A stretch of 64,000 nt of DNA, from assembly GCA_041690355.1 (NCBI GenBank), contig JAWLHK010000023.1:13672-77671 (forward strand), in the 5' to 3' direction. Both the position numbers and the translations under genes were made by a program. Positions 46,722 to 56,165 of this stretch are shown piece after piece. Each line of letters opens with the position of its first letter. The first letter of the stretch is position 1. A model generated the notes under the pieces. That model made no database searches, had not been told where the DNA came from, and was given only the letters and a program-made list of their open reading frames with translations. The DNA is from JAWLHK01 sp041690355 [NCBI: bacterium]. GTDB taxonomy: Bacteria; J088; JAWLBW01.

Positions 46722-48155
46722 ATGACCACCGAGACCCGCAAGCGCGTGAGCGCTTTCACCAACGACGCGCTCGGAACCCTCGACGCTGTCGGCATTGCCG
46801 CGGCCATCGCCGCGGGCGACGTCTCGGTTGCCGAAGTGACCGAGGCGGCCATCCGGCGGGCCGAACGGGTCAACCCGGCCTTGAACGCCGTCGCGCAGCC
46901 CGCGTGGGACGATGCACGGCAGGGACGCTACCTGCGGCGCGACGGGGCGCTCTACGGGGTGCCCACCTTCATCAAGGACAACGAGCCGCTCGCGGGATAT
47001 CCCACGCGCAAGGGGACCGGCGCTTTCGTCGCCCGCACCGAAAAGCGGCACAGCAAGTACGTGCGCCAGTTCCTCTCGACCGGCCTGAACTGCCTGGGCA
47101 AGTCGACGTTGCCGGAATTCGCCTTCATCTGCAGCGCCGAAAACGAGCGATGGGGCATCACGCGCAACCCCTGGCACACCGACTACACGCCGGGCGGCTC
47201 GTCCTCGGGGTCGGCCGCGCTGGTTGCGGCGGGAGTCGTCCCCATCGCTATGGCGAATGACGGGGCCGGCTCCACCCGTCTGCCCGCGTCCTGCTGCGGG
47301 CTCGTCGGGCTGAAGCCGTCGCGCGGGCGGGTGCACGCGCTGCACGGCACCGAAGCCCTGCCCGTGCAGATTACCTACAACGGCGTCGTCACCCGCACGG
47401 TGCGCGACACGGCCGCCTACTTCGCGGCGGCGGAACGCTACTACCGCAACCGGCGCCTGCCCGAGATGGGGCACGTGCAGTCGCCGCTGCGGCAACGGTT
47501 GCGCATCGGTTTCTTTGAAAACGTTCCTGAAGGGCGGCAAGGGCATATGGATGCGGACACCTGTCGCGTGCAGCTCGAGACCGCGCGGCTGCTCGAGTCG
47601 CTCGGACACACGGTTGAGCAGGTACCCGTGCCGCTCAACGTCGAGAGCATGGCCGGGCATTACCTGAATTACTATGGATTCCTCGCGTACATGAGCATCC
47701 GCTTCGGACGCCTGGTGCACGGCGCGCCCGTCGACGCCTCGGTGCTCGAGCCGTTCACGCGCGGGCTCATGGACACCTTCAAGCGGAACTATTCCCAGCT
47801 TCCCGGCAGCCTGTTGACCCTGAAGCGTGCGGTGAATCAGACGGCTCAGGCGCTCGGCGAACGGTTCGACGTCGTCATGACCTGCGTCACCACCAAGACC
47901 ACGCCGAAGATCGGATACTTCTCGCCCGCCCTCCCCTTCGAGGAGATTTCGCGACGGGCGGCCGACTTTGCCACCTTCCTCCCGATGTTCAACTTCTCGG
48001 GGTCGCCGGCCATTGCGCTCCCCCTCGGCGTTGCCGAGAGCGGCATGCCTGTCGGCGTGCAGTTCGCCGCCTCGCTCGGGCAGGACCGGCTGCTGCTCGA
48101 GCTCGCCCTCGAGCTCGAAGCGGCCCGGCCGTGGAGAAGCCTGGCCGACGCGTAG
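46722..48155 (+). CDS. Amidase signature-family enzyme
   Basis: The 477-residue amidase has the Ser-cisSer-Lys triad: catalytic Lys in G-V-P-T-F-I-K-D (near residue 86), the G-G-S-S-S-G-S-A glycine/serine loop, and the nucleophile region [13 protein letters not shown]. It hydrolyses an amide of unknown identity. The loop differs slightly from the usual D-x-G-G-S-I-R. It follows the VOC gene by 118 bases and may be transcribed alone (TAGAAT lies near 46687). Confidence 0.93.
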   Translation: MTTETRKRVSAFTNDALGTLDAVGIAAAIAAGDVSVAEVTEAAIRRAERVNPALNAVAQPAWDDARQGRYLRRDGALYGVPTFIKDNEPLAGYPTRKGTGAFVARTEKRHSKYVRQFLSTGLNCLGKSTLPEFAFICSAENERWGITRNPWHTDYTPGGSSSGSAALVAAGVVPIAMANDGAGSTRLPASCCGLVGLKPSRGRVHALHGTEALPVQITYNGVVTRTVRDTAAYFAAAERYYRNRRLPEMGHVQSPLRQRLRIGFFENVPEGRQGHMDADTCRVQLETARLLESLGHTVEQVPVPLNVESMAGHYLNYYGFLAYMSIRFGRLVHGAPVDASVLEPFTRGLMDTFKRNYSQLPGSLLTLKRAVNQTAQALGERFDVVMTCVTTKTTPKIGYFSPALPFEEISRRAADFATFLPMFNFSGSPAIALPLGVAESGMPVGVQFAASLGQDRLLLELALELEAARPWRSLADA

Positions 48156-48305
48156 GCGAGCGCGCGGGGGCGGATCCGCTTCCGCATGCCTGGTGGAATT
48201 CCCTCTCGCTTCCGTAAAGCGTGCTTGGCGCTTCCGGCGCGTGCGGCGGCCTGGCGGGGGTAACGCATGCCCCGCCGCTGGTACACTGTCGCGACGAGGT
48301 AGCCG

Positions 48306-48749
48306 ATGTCCTTCGCCCAGCAGATCTCGCTGACGTTCGCGTTTGTCTTCTTCCTCACCGGCCTGCTGACCGGGATCTGGAAGTATCTGCACATGGCCCG
48401 CTCGCCGGATGCGACGGCGCCGGTCTATGTGGATATCGCCCACCGCAGCGCGCTGCTCTACAGCTTCGCGGCGCTGCTCCTCGGGGTCTTCGCCTCCCAC
48501 AGCGTTTTTCCTGACGTGGTCAATACCGTCGCGGCCCTGGCCGCCCTCACCTACTTTGCGCTGGCCATCGGCACCTACGTGCTGCACGGCATGCTGCGGG
48601 ACACCGACAATCAGCTGCGCCGGCCGCACCGGATAGGCGCCCTGCTGCTCCCCCCGTGGGTTAGCGCTACGTTCATGGGACTTCTCATCCTTGCGGAAGT
48701 AGGTGGAACGCTCGTCCTGGGCATCGGCGCCATGCTGTCCATTTGGTAA
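48306..48749 (+). CDS. Four-TM membrane protein
   Basis: The 147-residue product has four predicted membrane helices (residues ~8-28, 46-66, 75-95, 115-140) and resembles small integral membrane proteins of unknown function with a conserved H-R-S-A-L-L-Y motif in the first loop. A weak ribosome site precedes ATG 48306. Confidence 0.72.
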   Translation: MSFAQQISLTFAFVFFLTGLLTGIWKYLHMARSPDATAPVYVDIAHRSALLYSFAALLLGVFASHSVFPDVVNTVAALAALTYFALAIGTYVLHGMLRDTDNQLRRPHRIGALLLPPWVSATFMGLLILAEVGGTLVLGIGAMLSIW

Positions 48750-48853
48750 GACCGCCCATGGGTCGCCAGGCGTGCCGCCGGCATGAAGGCGATACCAAGT
48801 CTCGGCAGAGCGCCTTTCCCCTCAAATTTGCTAAGATAGTGCGGGGAGGGCGA

Positions 48854-49102
48854 ATGGATACGAAGACCTTAGCGACCGACATCCAAGCGCCGGCCAAAGG
48901 TAGTGGACCGGAGCCGGCGACACTTTTCTCCTACCTGGTGTTTCCGTTGATGCTGGGTGGGGGGCTCGTCTGTACTTATTTCTTAGGGCAGAACGCCTCT
49001 GACCCCATGACCGTCGCCATCGTCGTTTCACTCTCGTCGTTGGCGATCAGCCAGGCCATGGCGCCATTCCAAAAGAGCGACATCAGCAAGCCGCAATCAT
49101 GA
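48854..49102 (+). CDS. Small two-TM protein, possibly truncated
   Basis: The 82-residue product (ATG after GGGGAGGG) has two hydrophobic segments and ends K-S-D-I-S-K-P-Q-S. The segment order vaguely recalls the N-terminal part of sterol desaturase-like proteins, whose histidine-box part is absent here. It may be a true small protein or a truncated remnant; it precedes a frameshifted gene at the edge of the low-GC insert. Confidence 0.45.
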   Translation: MDTKTLATDIQAPAKGSGPEPATLFSYLVFPLMLGGGLVCTYFLGQNASDPMTVAIVVSLSSLAISQAMAPFQKSDISKPQS

Positions 49103-49109
49103 GGGGCCG

Positions 49110-49461
49110 ATGATCGGTCAAGGGTTTCGCCTCTATTCCGTCGTCAGCGCCATCGGCCTGATCATCGGCGAGTCGTGGTTCGTCTTCACGACCGACAAGT
49201 ACCCGCCGCTTTGGCTCGACGATTACCTGGCCGCAAGCCGCGATGTTGACGGCCGCAGCCTTGTGGCGCCGCCCGTACGGCCCGGCGCTGCTTCTGGCAA
49301 GCTGGGTGTTCGTGCTGGGGAACCTCTACGCCATGCTCTTCACGCGGTTGGAACCGCTGAACCCGGCGGGTCGTCCGTGGAAGCTGCTTGCGGTACTCGT
49401 CGTCTGGGCGGCTGTCTCATCCCTGGTGGCGCTCCGGCATACGATTCGAGCTCCTCAATAG
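49110..49461 (+). pseudogene. Frameshifted membrane protein gene
   Basis: Two frames form one sensible membrane protein: residues from 49110 (M-I-G-Q-G-F-R-L-Y..., hydrophobic segment) to about 49235, then a frame change, continuing from about 49237 (Q-A-A-M-L-T-A-A-A-L-W..., two hydrophobic segments) to 49461. A single-base indel near 49232-49243 explains it. Either decay or a sequencing error. It converges with, and overlaps by seven bases, the giant lipoprotein gene. Confidence 0.55.
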
Positions 49462-52400
49462 TACGGACCAAACGTCTTCACATCCCCTTCCTTGATCGCG
49501 CCCGGCGGCAACAATTCGCCCGAGCCATCGGAATTCATGAAGCCCACGATCTCGGTCCCCATGACGAAGAGCTGATCGTAGATGACCTGACTGGTTCCAT
49601 CCGGGTAGAGCTTCACGCGGAAGACGTTATGCGTGGATTGGTGCTTCTGGCCCCCGAGATCCCAGTACAGCAGCTCAAAGTGGTGGCCGGTAACATCCGT
49701 GGCTTCGCGCGTGTACACATTGGAGGGGTACACATTCCCGTACGAACCACGGTTCGGGTTCAAAAAGTGATATCCCCACCACGGAGCAAAGACGGCCTTG
49801 CCAAGCGACAAGCCTGCACCATCGAGTAACGCGTCAACCGGCGTTCGCGATTTTGTCGAGAGGCCAGAGCCAAAGACGATCAAGCCGTCATGCGTGACCT
49901 CAATCGTTTCGTGGTACGCGCCATCGGCAGGGAACGCGAACGGCAGTGCAAGGTTGGCCACCCCATAGTTCAAGGCAACCGACTGGTAATTCGAGAAATC
50001 GATGTCATGCCCCACGGCACTGACCGGGAAGCGCACGGGGGCATGGGAACCATCCACCGGTTCCACAATCAGCCATCCCTCTTTACGCTCCCCCGCTTGG
50101 ATTTGGCTGCCATGGTAAGTAATCGTAAACGTTTGGAGCGTCGAAAGTGTGGGCGACACGCTGAAGAACGATTCGCTTGCCGTGACCTTGTATACCGGGT
50201 CGTTAGCGCATGGAATTAAATCGAAATCAAAGGAGGAGTCCACGCCGTTGACGGGGTATTCGGTCAGGAGTTCCGTGCTGGAGACTAACGGAGCGGCCGC
50301 GGGTATGGCGGTCTTCAGATAGGCACTGTTGCCCGAACCGCCCACAGGCCGGGCATAAAGCCACAGCGTGGACTTACCGCACGCGATCGTCCCTGCAACA
50401 TGAACGGGAATGGTTACCGCATCGGGCGAGATGGCCCGCCTTAAAACGTTCGGTCCAGGGGAGAGGAAGGAGGTTCCATCGGATGCAACGGCCCGAAAAT
50501 AACCATCCACATCGCCATTGACGTCATAGGTAAAGTTGGCCACCAGGTCGTACGTCGGCGTGGTGACCCCTTCGCTTAACGGAATGGAAATCGAACTGAG
50601 TTTCACTTCGATTGAAGACCCGACAAACCAGTAGCTATTGTAAGGTGACAACCCGGTATTCACCCAGTCGGTCCCTCCGGAGGGTTCATTCACGACCCCT
50701 TGCAGTACGACCGTGCCGCAGCCGGGCGCAACCACGGCGCTCGAAATGGCCCCGGCAAAGGTGGAGGAGAGCGTGATGGTGCGTTCCGCGGAGGCGGAAT
50801 ACGAAACCACTGCCGAGACCGGCGTGGTGACGCCAATGGGCACGGTTGCACCGTGACCGGGCGTGATGCTCGTAACCGTCTCGTAATCGGTCACGCCGCA
50901 CTGCACACTCTCGGGCATTAGACGCTCCGGACCGTGGAGCACCAGGATTTCCATTAACGCGGGGGCGCTCAACGAGCCGTCGGAAACGTTGACGAGCAGG
51001 GCATCGGTACCGGTGAACCCGGCGTTGGGCGTGTACGAGACTTTTCCGCCTTCCGATACGGTGGCGACGCCCGAGCCGGGCGCGACTGCTAACGTGTAGG
51101 TAACCGGATCGCCATCGGGGTCGCGGGCGGCGACCTGGGCCGTGCCGGTGACCCCCGCTTGCGTCACGATGCGGCCGGCAACCGGTTCGGGCGCATCATT
51201 CACGGGCGTGATGGTGACCGCCACCACCCCGGCCGTAGACGAAACGTAGCCATCATGGACCGCGACCTCGATTGTGTCGCTGCCGGAAACCCGGCCGGCG
51301 TGATAGGTGATTTCCAGACCGTTCACGGTCACATAGCCCTTGGCCGGAAGCACCGTGACTGCGCCGGCCAACGGATCGCCATCGGAGTCGGAACCGCCCA
51401 GCGTAAAGGTCACGGAACCGCGCTCGGCAAGCGTCAAACTCGTTGGTGCGGTGAGGAGCGTCGGGGCGCTGTTCACCAGGTTGACGGTGATGCTTACTGT
51501 GCCGGCGGCGACGGAAGACAAGTCGCCGTCAAATGCCTTGTACGCGAATGAGTCGATCCCATAAAAACCATGGTTCGGTCGATAATAGAAGGTTGCAGTG
51601 TCGGCGCTCAAGGTTACCGAGCCGCCGAAAGGTGGGGCCGAAACATAGAACGTGACCGGGGAGCCTTCGATCGGATCGGTTCCGCTCAGCACGCCGGCGA
51701 CAGGTGTATCGTCGTCGGTAACGTAAGAGGGAGATGACGTCACGACCGGCGGGTCGTTGACCGGACGCACGACGATGTCCACGGTACCGTACTCGGTGCG
51801 CAAGCCGTCGGTGATCATGACGGTGAACGCATCGGGTCCGTTATAGTCGATGTCGGACTGGTAAGTAAATCCGCCATAGGTCGGCTCCACCGTAAGCGTG
51901 CCGTGCGTCACATCGGTGACGACCGAAACCGACAGCATGACCGGATCGGGATTAAACAGCGGACCGTCAAATTCGCCGCTGACATCTTCATCCGCGTATA
52001 CCGTGACGTTGCGCGCGTACCAGGCGTCAGGCACCGGCGTAACGTTGATTTTCAGCATGGCCGGCAGGCTCGTTTGGGTGCCATCGGAAACTTGATACTG
52101 GAAGATCGCCGTACCGGAAAAATCGGCCGTCGGCACGAACGTAAAGTCGCCGGTCTGCGGGTCGTTGATCGTAATCGAGCCTGCGGCATTCGAAGCCGGC
52201 GTGAGAAAGGTAAGCGTGTCGCCATCGGGGTCGCTGCCAAGCAGAGTGCCCTGCACCGACGTATCTTCTGCCGTGGTGACGACGAGTGGAAATAGCGTGC
52301 TACTCGAAACACGCGTAAGATTCGCGGTAGGATAGGCAATGTGGCCGTTGCCCGAAGCGTCCGTTTCGGGGCCCGTCGTATCATTGAACGGCCAGTAGCC

Positions 52401-54149
52401 AATCAGACCGGCTTCTTCGCCGGTGAGCGGTGTGGCATAGGCGGATACAATCTCCGTGCTGCTGCGCGAATAATTCCAAATGCGCGCTTCATCGAGGTAC
52501 CCGAGCAAGGGCGATTGCTCGAGGTGTTGCCGATTGCCCCAATAAAAATCATTCTGGTCCGGATCGACATCGACGATGTCGCCGCTGCCCGCGAACGAAT
52601 AGGCAAGGGCGCCATTTTTGTAGAACTGAATGAGGCCGTTATCATAGGCCAGCGCGATGTGCACCCATTCGTTTAACGGAACAATGATACCGGTGCCGAT
52701 CCATGCCCAGCCGGGGTTGCTGTTGGCGATCGCGTAAGCGAGAACACTGTCTGCATTGACCATGACCTCGTACTCGCCTTCCTGGTTGAAAAGCATCTGA
52801 TCGCCGCCCGTATTGCCGGTGCGGTAAACCCAGGTCTCGACGGTGAAGGCAGTCGTAAGTTTTTGTGAAAAGCCGCTGGATACGTTGAGGTAGCGGTAGT
52901 ACGCGCCCGGAAAAGACATCGCCCCGCCGAACAGTCCCGCGATGGGCGGATCATTCACTGGCAGAACGTTGATGTTGACGGTTAGAAACGAAACCAAACC
53001 GCCGTCGGTGGCGCTCACGACAAAGCTGTCGCTCCCCGAGTAGTGGGGAGGCGCCAAATAAGTGAATTGCGCGGTCGATGGCTCCCAAACGAGCAATTGC
53101 CCATGGGTTGGGCCGGTGACGAGGTTATAGCTAACGAGGTCGCCGTCGGGATCGATGGTTGAAGCGTAGTCGCTGAGCGGCGAGTCTTCGTTGACGGTCA
53201 AGTCGAAGTCGGCCGGAAGGGGGGCGTCTGCAACGGGGTTCACCGTGAGATAGACCGTGGCCGTTCCGGAGTTTCCATACGAAGCGACGGTGCGAAACAG
53301 AAAAAGATCGCTGCCGTTGTAATCCGGATTCGGCGTGTACGTAAAGGCGCCGGTGACCGTATCGGCAGTCACAGTGCCGTGGGAAGGGAGATCGACAAGG
53401 GCAAACGTATAGCCCGGGGCATCCTCGCTGGCGCCGGCAAGGTACCCGGTAATGGGCGTGTCTTCATTGCCGCTGAGCACGATGGTGCTCGGATCGTCCG
53501 CTTCTGGCGATACGGTAATCGTAACGGTTGCCGCGCTGGAGCTCTGGATACCATCCGAGGCGGTAACGGAGAAAGAATCGGGACCAAAGTAGTCGGGATC
53601 GGGAATGTAGGTGAAGCTTCCGACCGCAGGATCGATTACGGCCAAGCCGTGGGCCGGCGGAGCCGACACTGAGTAGGTGAGGGCGTCTCCATCCAGATCT
53701 TGACCGAGTACCGAACCGGCGATCATCGTATCCTCCATCCCGGATACCGCTGCCCCCGAAATCGTGGGGGCATCGTTGACGGGCGTCACCGTAATGGGGA
53801 TTGTGATGACCTTGCTCTTCATCCCATCGAATTCGGCATGTGCTTTGATAGAGTCGGCGCCGTTGTAGTTGGCGGCAGGGGTATACGTAAGCCGGCCACC
53901 CTCTTGTTCGAGGGCGCCATGCACAGGCTGGGCGTCGATGACAAACTTGACGGTGCCACTGACGCCGGGCCCCGTTGCCTGAAGCGTTACGCTCGCCGAG
54001 GAATCTTCGCTCACCGTAAGTTCCGTGGCGACGAGTTCCAGCGTGGCAACGACGGGTTTGGGATGGACTTGCGTGGTCGTCTCGGGTTGGGCACCGCATG
54101 CGGCAATGAGCAACAACGGCAAAATAGAAAGTGGCAGGCTTCTCGTCAT
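49455..54149 (-). CDS. Giant cadherin-like/Ig-like repeat lipoprotein with LamG domain
   Basis: The ATG at 54149 follows GGGGAG with six bases spacing and gives a lipoprotein signal (L-I-A-A-C). The 1564-residue product has about twelve tandem ~90-residue beta-sandwich repeats of the tandem-95/cadherin-like kind, marked by N-E-D-T-P, D-P-D-G-D, S-F-T-Y-x-P-x-x-x-Y-x-G-x-D-S-F and V-N-D-A-P. A LamG-type domain (T-V-E-T-W-V-Y-R-T, G-Y-L-D-E-A-R-I-W-N-Y) interrupts them about residues 440-600. The C-terminal ~200 residues resemble a nidogen-like module. It is likely a calcium-stabilised surface adhesin. Base composition is clearly A/T-richer than neighbours, suggesting transfer. Confidence 0.88.
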   Translation of the reverse strand: MTRSLPLSILPLLLIAACGAQPETTTQVHPKPVVATLELVATELTVSEDSSASVTLQATGPGVSGTVKFVIDAQPVHGALEQEGGRLTYTPAANYNGADSIKAHAEFDGMKSKVITIPITVTPVNDAPTISGAAVSGMEDTMIAGSVLGQDLDGDALTYSVSAPPAHGLAVIDPAVGSFTYIPDPDYFGPDSFSVTASDGIQSSSAATVTITVSPEADDPSTIVLSGNEDTPITGYLAGASEDAPGYTFALVDLPSHGTVTADTVTGAFTYTPNPDYNGSDLFLFRTVASYGNSGTATVYLTVNPVADAPLPADFDLTVNEDSPLSDYASTIDPDGDLVSYNLVTGPTHGQLLVWEPSTAQFTYLAPPHYSGSDSFVVSATDGGLVSFLTVNINVLPVNDPPIAGLFGGAMSFPGAYYRYLNVSSGFSQKLTTAFTVETWVYRTGNTGGDQMLFNQEGEYEVMVNADSVLAYAIANSNPGWAWIGTGIIVPLNEWVHIALAYDNGLIQFYKNGALAYSFAGSGDIVDVDPDQNDFYWGNRQHLEQSPLLGYLDEARIWNYSRSSTEIVSAYATPLTGEEAGLIGYWPFNDTTGPETDASGNGHIAYPTANLTRVSSSTLFPLVVTTAEDTSVQGTLLGSDPDGDTLTFLTPASNAAGSITINDPQTGDFTFVPTADFSGTAIFQYQVSDGTQTSLPAMLKINVTPVPDAWYARNVTVYADEDVSGEFDGPLFNPDPVMLSVSVVTDVTHGTLTVEPTYGGFTYQSDIDYNGPDAFTVMITDGLRTEYGTVDIVVRPVNDPPVVTSSPSYVTDDDTPVAGVLSGTDPIEGSPVTFYVSAPPFGGSVTLSADTATFYYRPNHGFYGIDSFAYKAFDGDLSSVAAGTVSITVNLVNSAPTLLTAPTSLTLAERGSVTFTLGGSDSDGDPLAGAVTVLPAKGYVTVNGLEITYHAGRVSGSDTIEVAVHDGYVSSTAGVVAVTITPVNDAPEPVAGRIVTQAGVTGTAQVAARDPDGDPVTYTLAVAPGSGVATVSEGGKVSYTPNAGFTGTDALLVNVSDGSLSAPALMEILVLHGPERLMPESVQCGVTDYETVTSITPGHGATVPIGVTTPVSAVVSYSASAERTITLSSTFAGAISSAVVAPGCGTVVLQGVVNEPSGGTDWVNTGLSPYNSYWFVGSSIEVKLSSISIPLSEGVTTPTYDLVANFTYDVNGDVDGYFRAVASDGTSFLSPGPNVLRRAISPDAVTIPVHVAGTIACGKSTLWLYARPVGGSGNSAYLKTAIPAAAPLVSSTELLTEYPVNGVDSSFDFDLIPCANDPVYKVTASESFFSVSPTLSTLQTFTITYHGSQIQAGERKEGWLIVEPVDGSHAPVRFPVSAVGHDIDFSNYQSVALNYGVANLALPFAFPADGAYHETIEVTHDGLIVFGSGLSTKSRTPVDALLDGAGLSLGKAVFAPWWGYHFLNPNRGSYGNVYPSNVYTREATDVTGHHFELLYWDLGGQKHQSTHNVFRVKLYPDGTSQVIYDQLFVMGTEIVGFMNSDGSGELLPPGAIKEGDVKTFGPYY

Positions 54150-54617
54150 CGGTGCTCCCCTTAGAATAGGGCAGGGTAGCACAAGCCAATTGAAGCTGCT
54201 AACGGAGGATAAAGCTGGACGAAGCCCCGCCGCCACGTCGAGGTCGCCTTCGCCATCCAGATCGGCCAGGGCCCGGGTCGCGTGGGCGTCGGTCGCGAGA
54301 TCGCCTACGCTTATTGAATTGGGGAAACCGTGCCGGCGCTTCTTAAATGCCATCCTAACGGCCTGCTGCGCAGGCGAATACTGTGTCGTCGACTTCTCGA
54401 GGTCGAGGCCTTGCGCAGTCTGGTTCAGAACAGGTTCGCCACGTGACCGTCGTCCCTTCGAGGCCCGCCATTGACCGAGGCTTCGAGCAAGTTGGCACAG
54501 ACATTCTGGCCCCTCGACAGCTTCTCGGGGCGAACGGATTTTCGACAAGCGATGAATGTGCCAGCCCGTTCCACGGGACCGCGAGCGCAAGCTTTCCGGA
54601 CAGGGTATTACGCACCC
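54150..54617. other. Stretch between surface-protein genes, contains an FG-GAP remnant
   Basis: No intact gene. Part of the minus strand (54225-54323) encodes a VCBS/FG-GAP-like fragment described separately; the rest is unstructured. Confidence 0.4.
54225..54323 (-). pseudogene. Remnant of an FG-GAP/VCBS-repeat protein
   Basis: The minus-strand frame contains I-S-V-G-D-L-A-T-D followed by A-L-A-D-L-D-G-E-G-D-L-D-V-A, which is the core of an FG-GAP/VCBS calcium-binding repeat. It lacks a start, signal or further repeats, so it is a fragment of a gene that was partly removed, possibly when the giant lipoprotein gene arrived. Confidence 0.5.
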
Positions 54618-55307
54618 TCAGCGCGGCAGGCAGAGCTCCGGATTGCGCTGGCACTGGAGCAGGGTGTGCGCCCGCCGGCTGCGGCTGAAGAGGACGGCAG
54701 AATCCGATTCCTCGAGGATCACGGTCTCGCCGTTCAGGAAAAGCGTGCCCGAGGCCACGGCCGGGCGGGCGAGGGTGTGGAGGTGCGCGAAGGTCTTCAC
54801 CCCGAACTCGGTCATCCGGTCGCGAGAGAAACCCTGCTGGGGCGGTCCGGTCGCCGTCCAGGTGAGGTCCACGTCCAGCTCGTAGGTGGGCATGCCGAAA
54901 TCGTACGGGTCAAAGCACGTCAGCGTCGTGTCGAGCGCCGCCTCCCGCAGACTCGGCGCAACATACAGGCTGGTGGGGTTCGCGGTGGAGCACTCATGAT
55001 AGAGCGTGATTGTCGAAGTGCAGGTATTGAACTCGATGATCGAGATGCCGACGCCGGAGAACGACCCGGACACGGGCGCGCCGGGTCCGTCCTTCCTTCG
55101 GAAGGTCACGAGGTCGGTACGGACGTCATAGCTGACCTCCAGACATCCGGTCTGATCGCCGGAAACCGGGAGGGTAAACGTCGCATCGGCCGAGCGGCTG
55201 TCGCTGTGGGCAAACTCGGTCCGATTTTCCCCCCACGAAGAAGCCGGCACGGCCATCAGAGCGGCCATCATGAGCGTGCCGGGAACCAGGCGCAGAAACA
55301 GATTCCG
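54618..55307 (-). CDS. Hypothetical exported protein
   Basis: The start chosen is the ATG at 55307 (six residues into an open frame from 55325), giving a signal peptide ending near A-S-S-W-G. The ~229-residue product is beta-rich with several Cys residues (C-L-E-V-S-Y-D, N-T-C-T-S, H-E-C-S, L-T-C-F-D) that may form disulfides, and an Arg-rich tail. It contains no membrane span. Not recognised; it may be a surface protein related to its giant neighbour. Confidence 0.6.
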   Translation of the reverse strand, partial: RNLFLRLVPGTLMMAALMAVPASSWGENRTEFAHSDSRSADATFTLPVSGDQTGCLEVSYDVRTDLVTFRRKDGPGAPVSGSFSGVGISIIEFNTCTSTITLYHECSTANPTSLYVAPSLREAALDTTLTCFDPYDFGMPTYELDVDLTWTATGPPQQGFSRDRMTEFGVKTFAHLHTLARPAVASGTLFLNGETVILEESDSAVLFSRSRRAHTLLQCQRNPELCLPR

Positions 55308-55472
55308 CATGAGTAACCTCCACACTCAGGCTAACAGCTTGTTCCTCCTCGCCGGCCGTGATCGCGGCCGGTCGCAGAGAGGGTCTTGCGTCCACATGCC
55401 GAATCCGCATGGGGGAATCCTCGAGTTCGTTTTTTCTTTACCTCGCGCCCCGGACCGTGATAGCCTCGGCGG

Positions 55473-56165
55473 ATGAGCACCGAACAAGCGGACTGGCCGC
55501 CGGGGTGGGAAGACGCCCTGCGCGGGTTCTCGAGAGCCCCGTCGGAAGCGGCCTGGGATGCGTTGATGCTCTTTATGCCGTTGGACGACTGGTACGCGTG
55601 TCTCAAGAGCTCGCTTCTGTACCTGGAATCGCTCGGCGTCGACCCCGACGTCCTGTTCCTGTTCGGCAGCAAGGACGGACTTCTACCCGTGGCCATCGGG
55701 TGGGCCCAGGACGGCCTCGTTTCTCCCGAGGTCATCCTCGGCAATCTGCACCGCTACGCATCGGCCGAGATGCACGCCACCATGTGGGGACTTGCCGCCG
55801 CGGCGTACGTTCACCGGGAAGACCACTTCAATACGATCCGCTGCCTGAAGCGCGCCGTGGAGCTGGACCGTTCCGGGCGGTACGCCATTGATCCCGTATG
55901 GCGGCGCGCCGACGAAACTCTCCGGTCTACGCTGGTGAAAATGGGTCTGACGCGGGGGAAAGACCAGCGCGCCGCGTCCTATCCGCCATTTTTTATCTGC
56001 CATTTGTCATTTATCTGGCAGTCGATGCGCGCAGGGTGCGGATGGCGCCGTAGAAGACGGGAGCGAGCAGCGGCAGGGCGAGAAGATTCATCGGTACCCA
56101 GCCGACGGCGAAGAGCAGCGCGCCGGCGGAGAGGGAGGCCGCCGCCTGCGTGCCGAAGACCGTGA
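55473..56165 (+). CDS. Hypothetical protein with repeat-derived C-terminal extension
   Basis: The first ~170 residues form a credible helical protein (M-S-T-E-Q-A-D-W-P-P-G-W-E-D-A-L ... E-L-D-R-S-G-R-Y-A, TPR-like). From about 55975 the frame runs into a heptamer array and then antisense through the 3' end of the MFS gene, adding an Arg-rich tail of about 50 residues that cannot be ancestral. The original stop was apparently lost when the array appeared. Function unknown. Confidence 0.5.
   Translation: MSTEQADWPPGWEDALRGFSRAPSEAAWDALMLFMPLDDWYACLKSSLLYLESLGVDPDVLFLFGSKDGLLPVAIGWAQDGLVSPEVILGNLHRYASAEMHATMWGLAAAAYVHREDHFNTIRCLKRAVELDRSGRYAIDPVWRRADETLRSTLVKMGLTRGKDQRAASYPPFFICHLSFIWQSMRAGCGWRRRRRERAAAGREDSSVPSRRRRAARRRRGRPPPACRRP
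55985..56019. repeat. Heptamer array H
   Basis: Units GCCATTT, TTTATCT, GCCATTT, GTCATTT, ATCTGGC. In inverted orientation relative to array F. It contains the stop codon (56011-56013) of the MFS gene. Confidence 0.75.
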
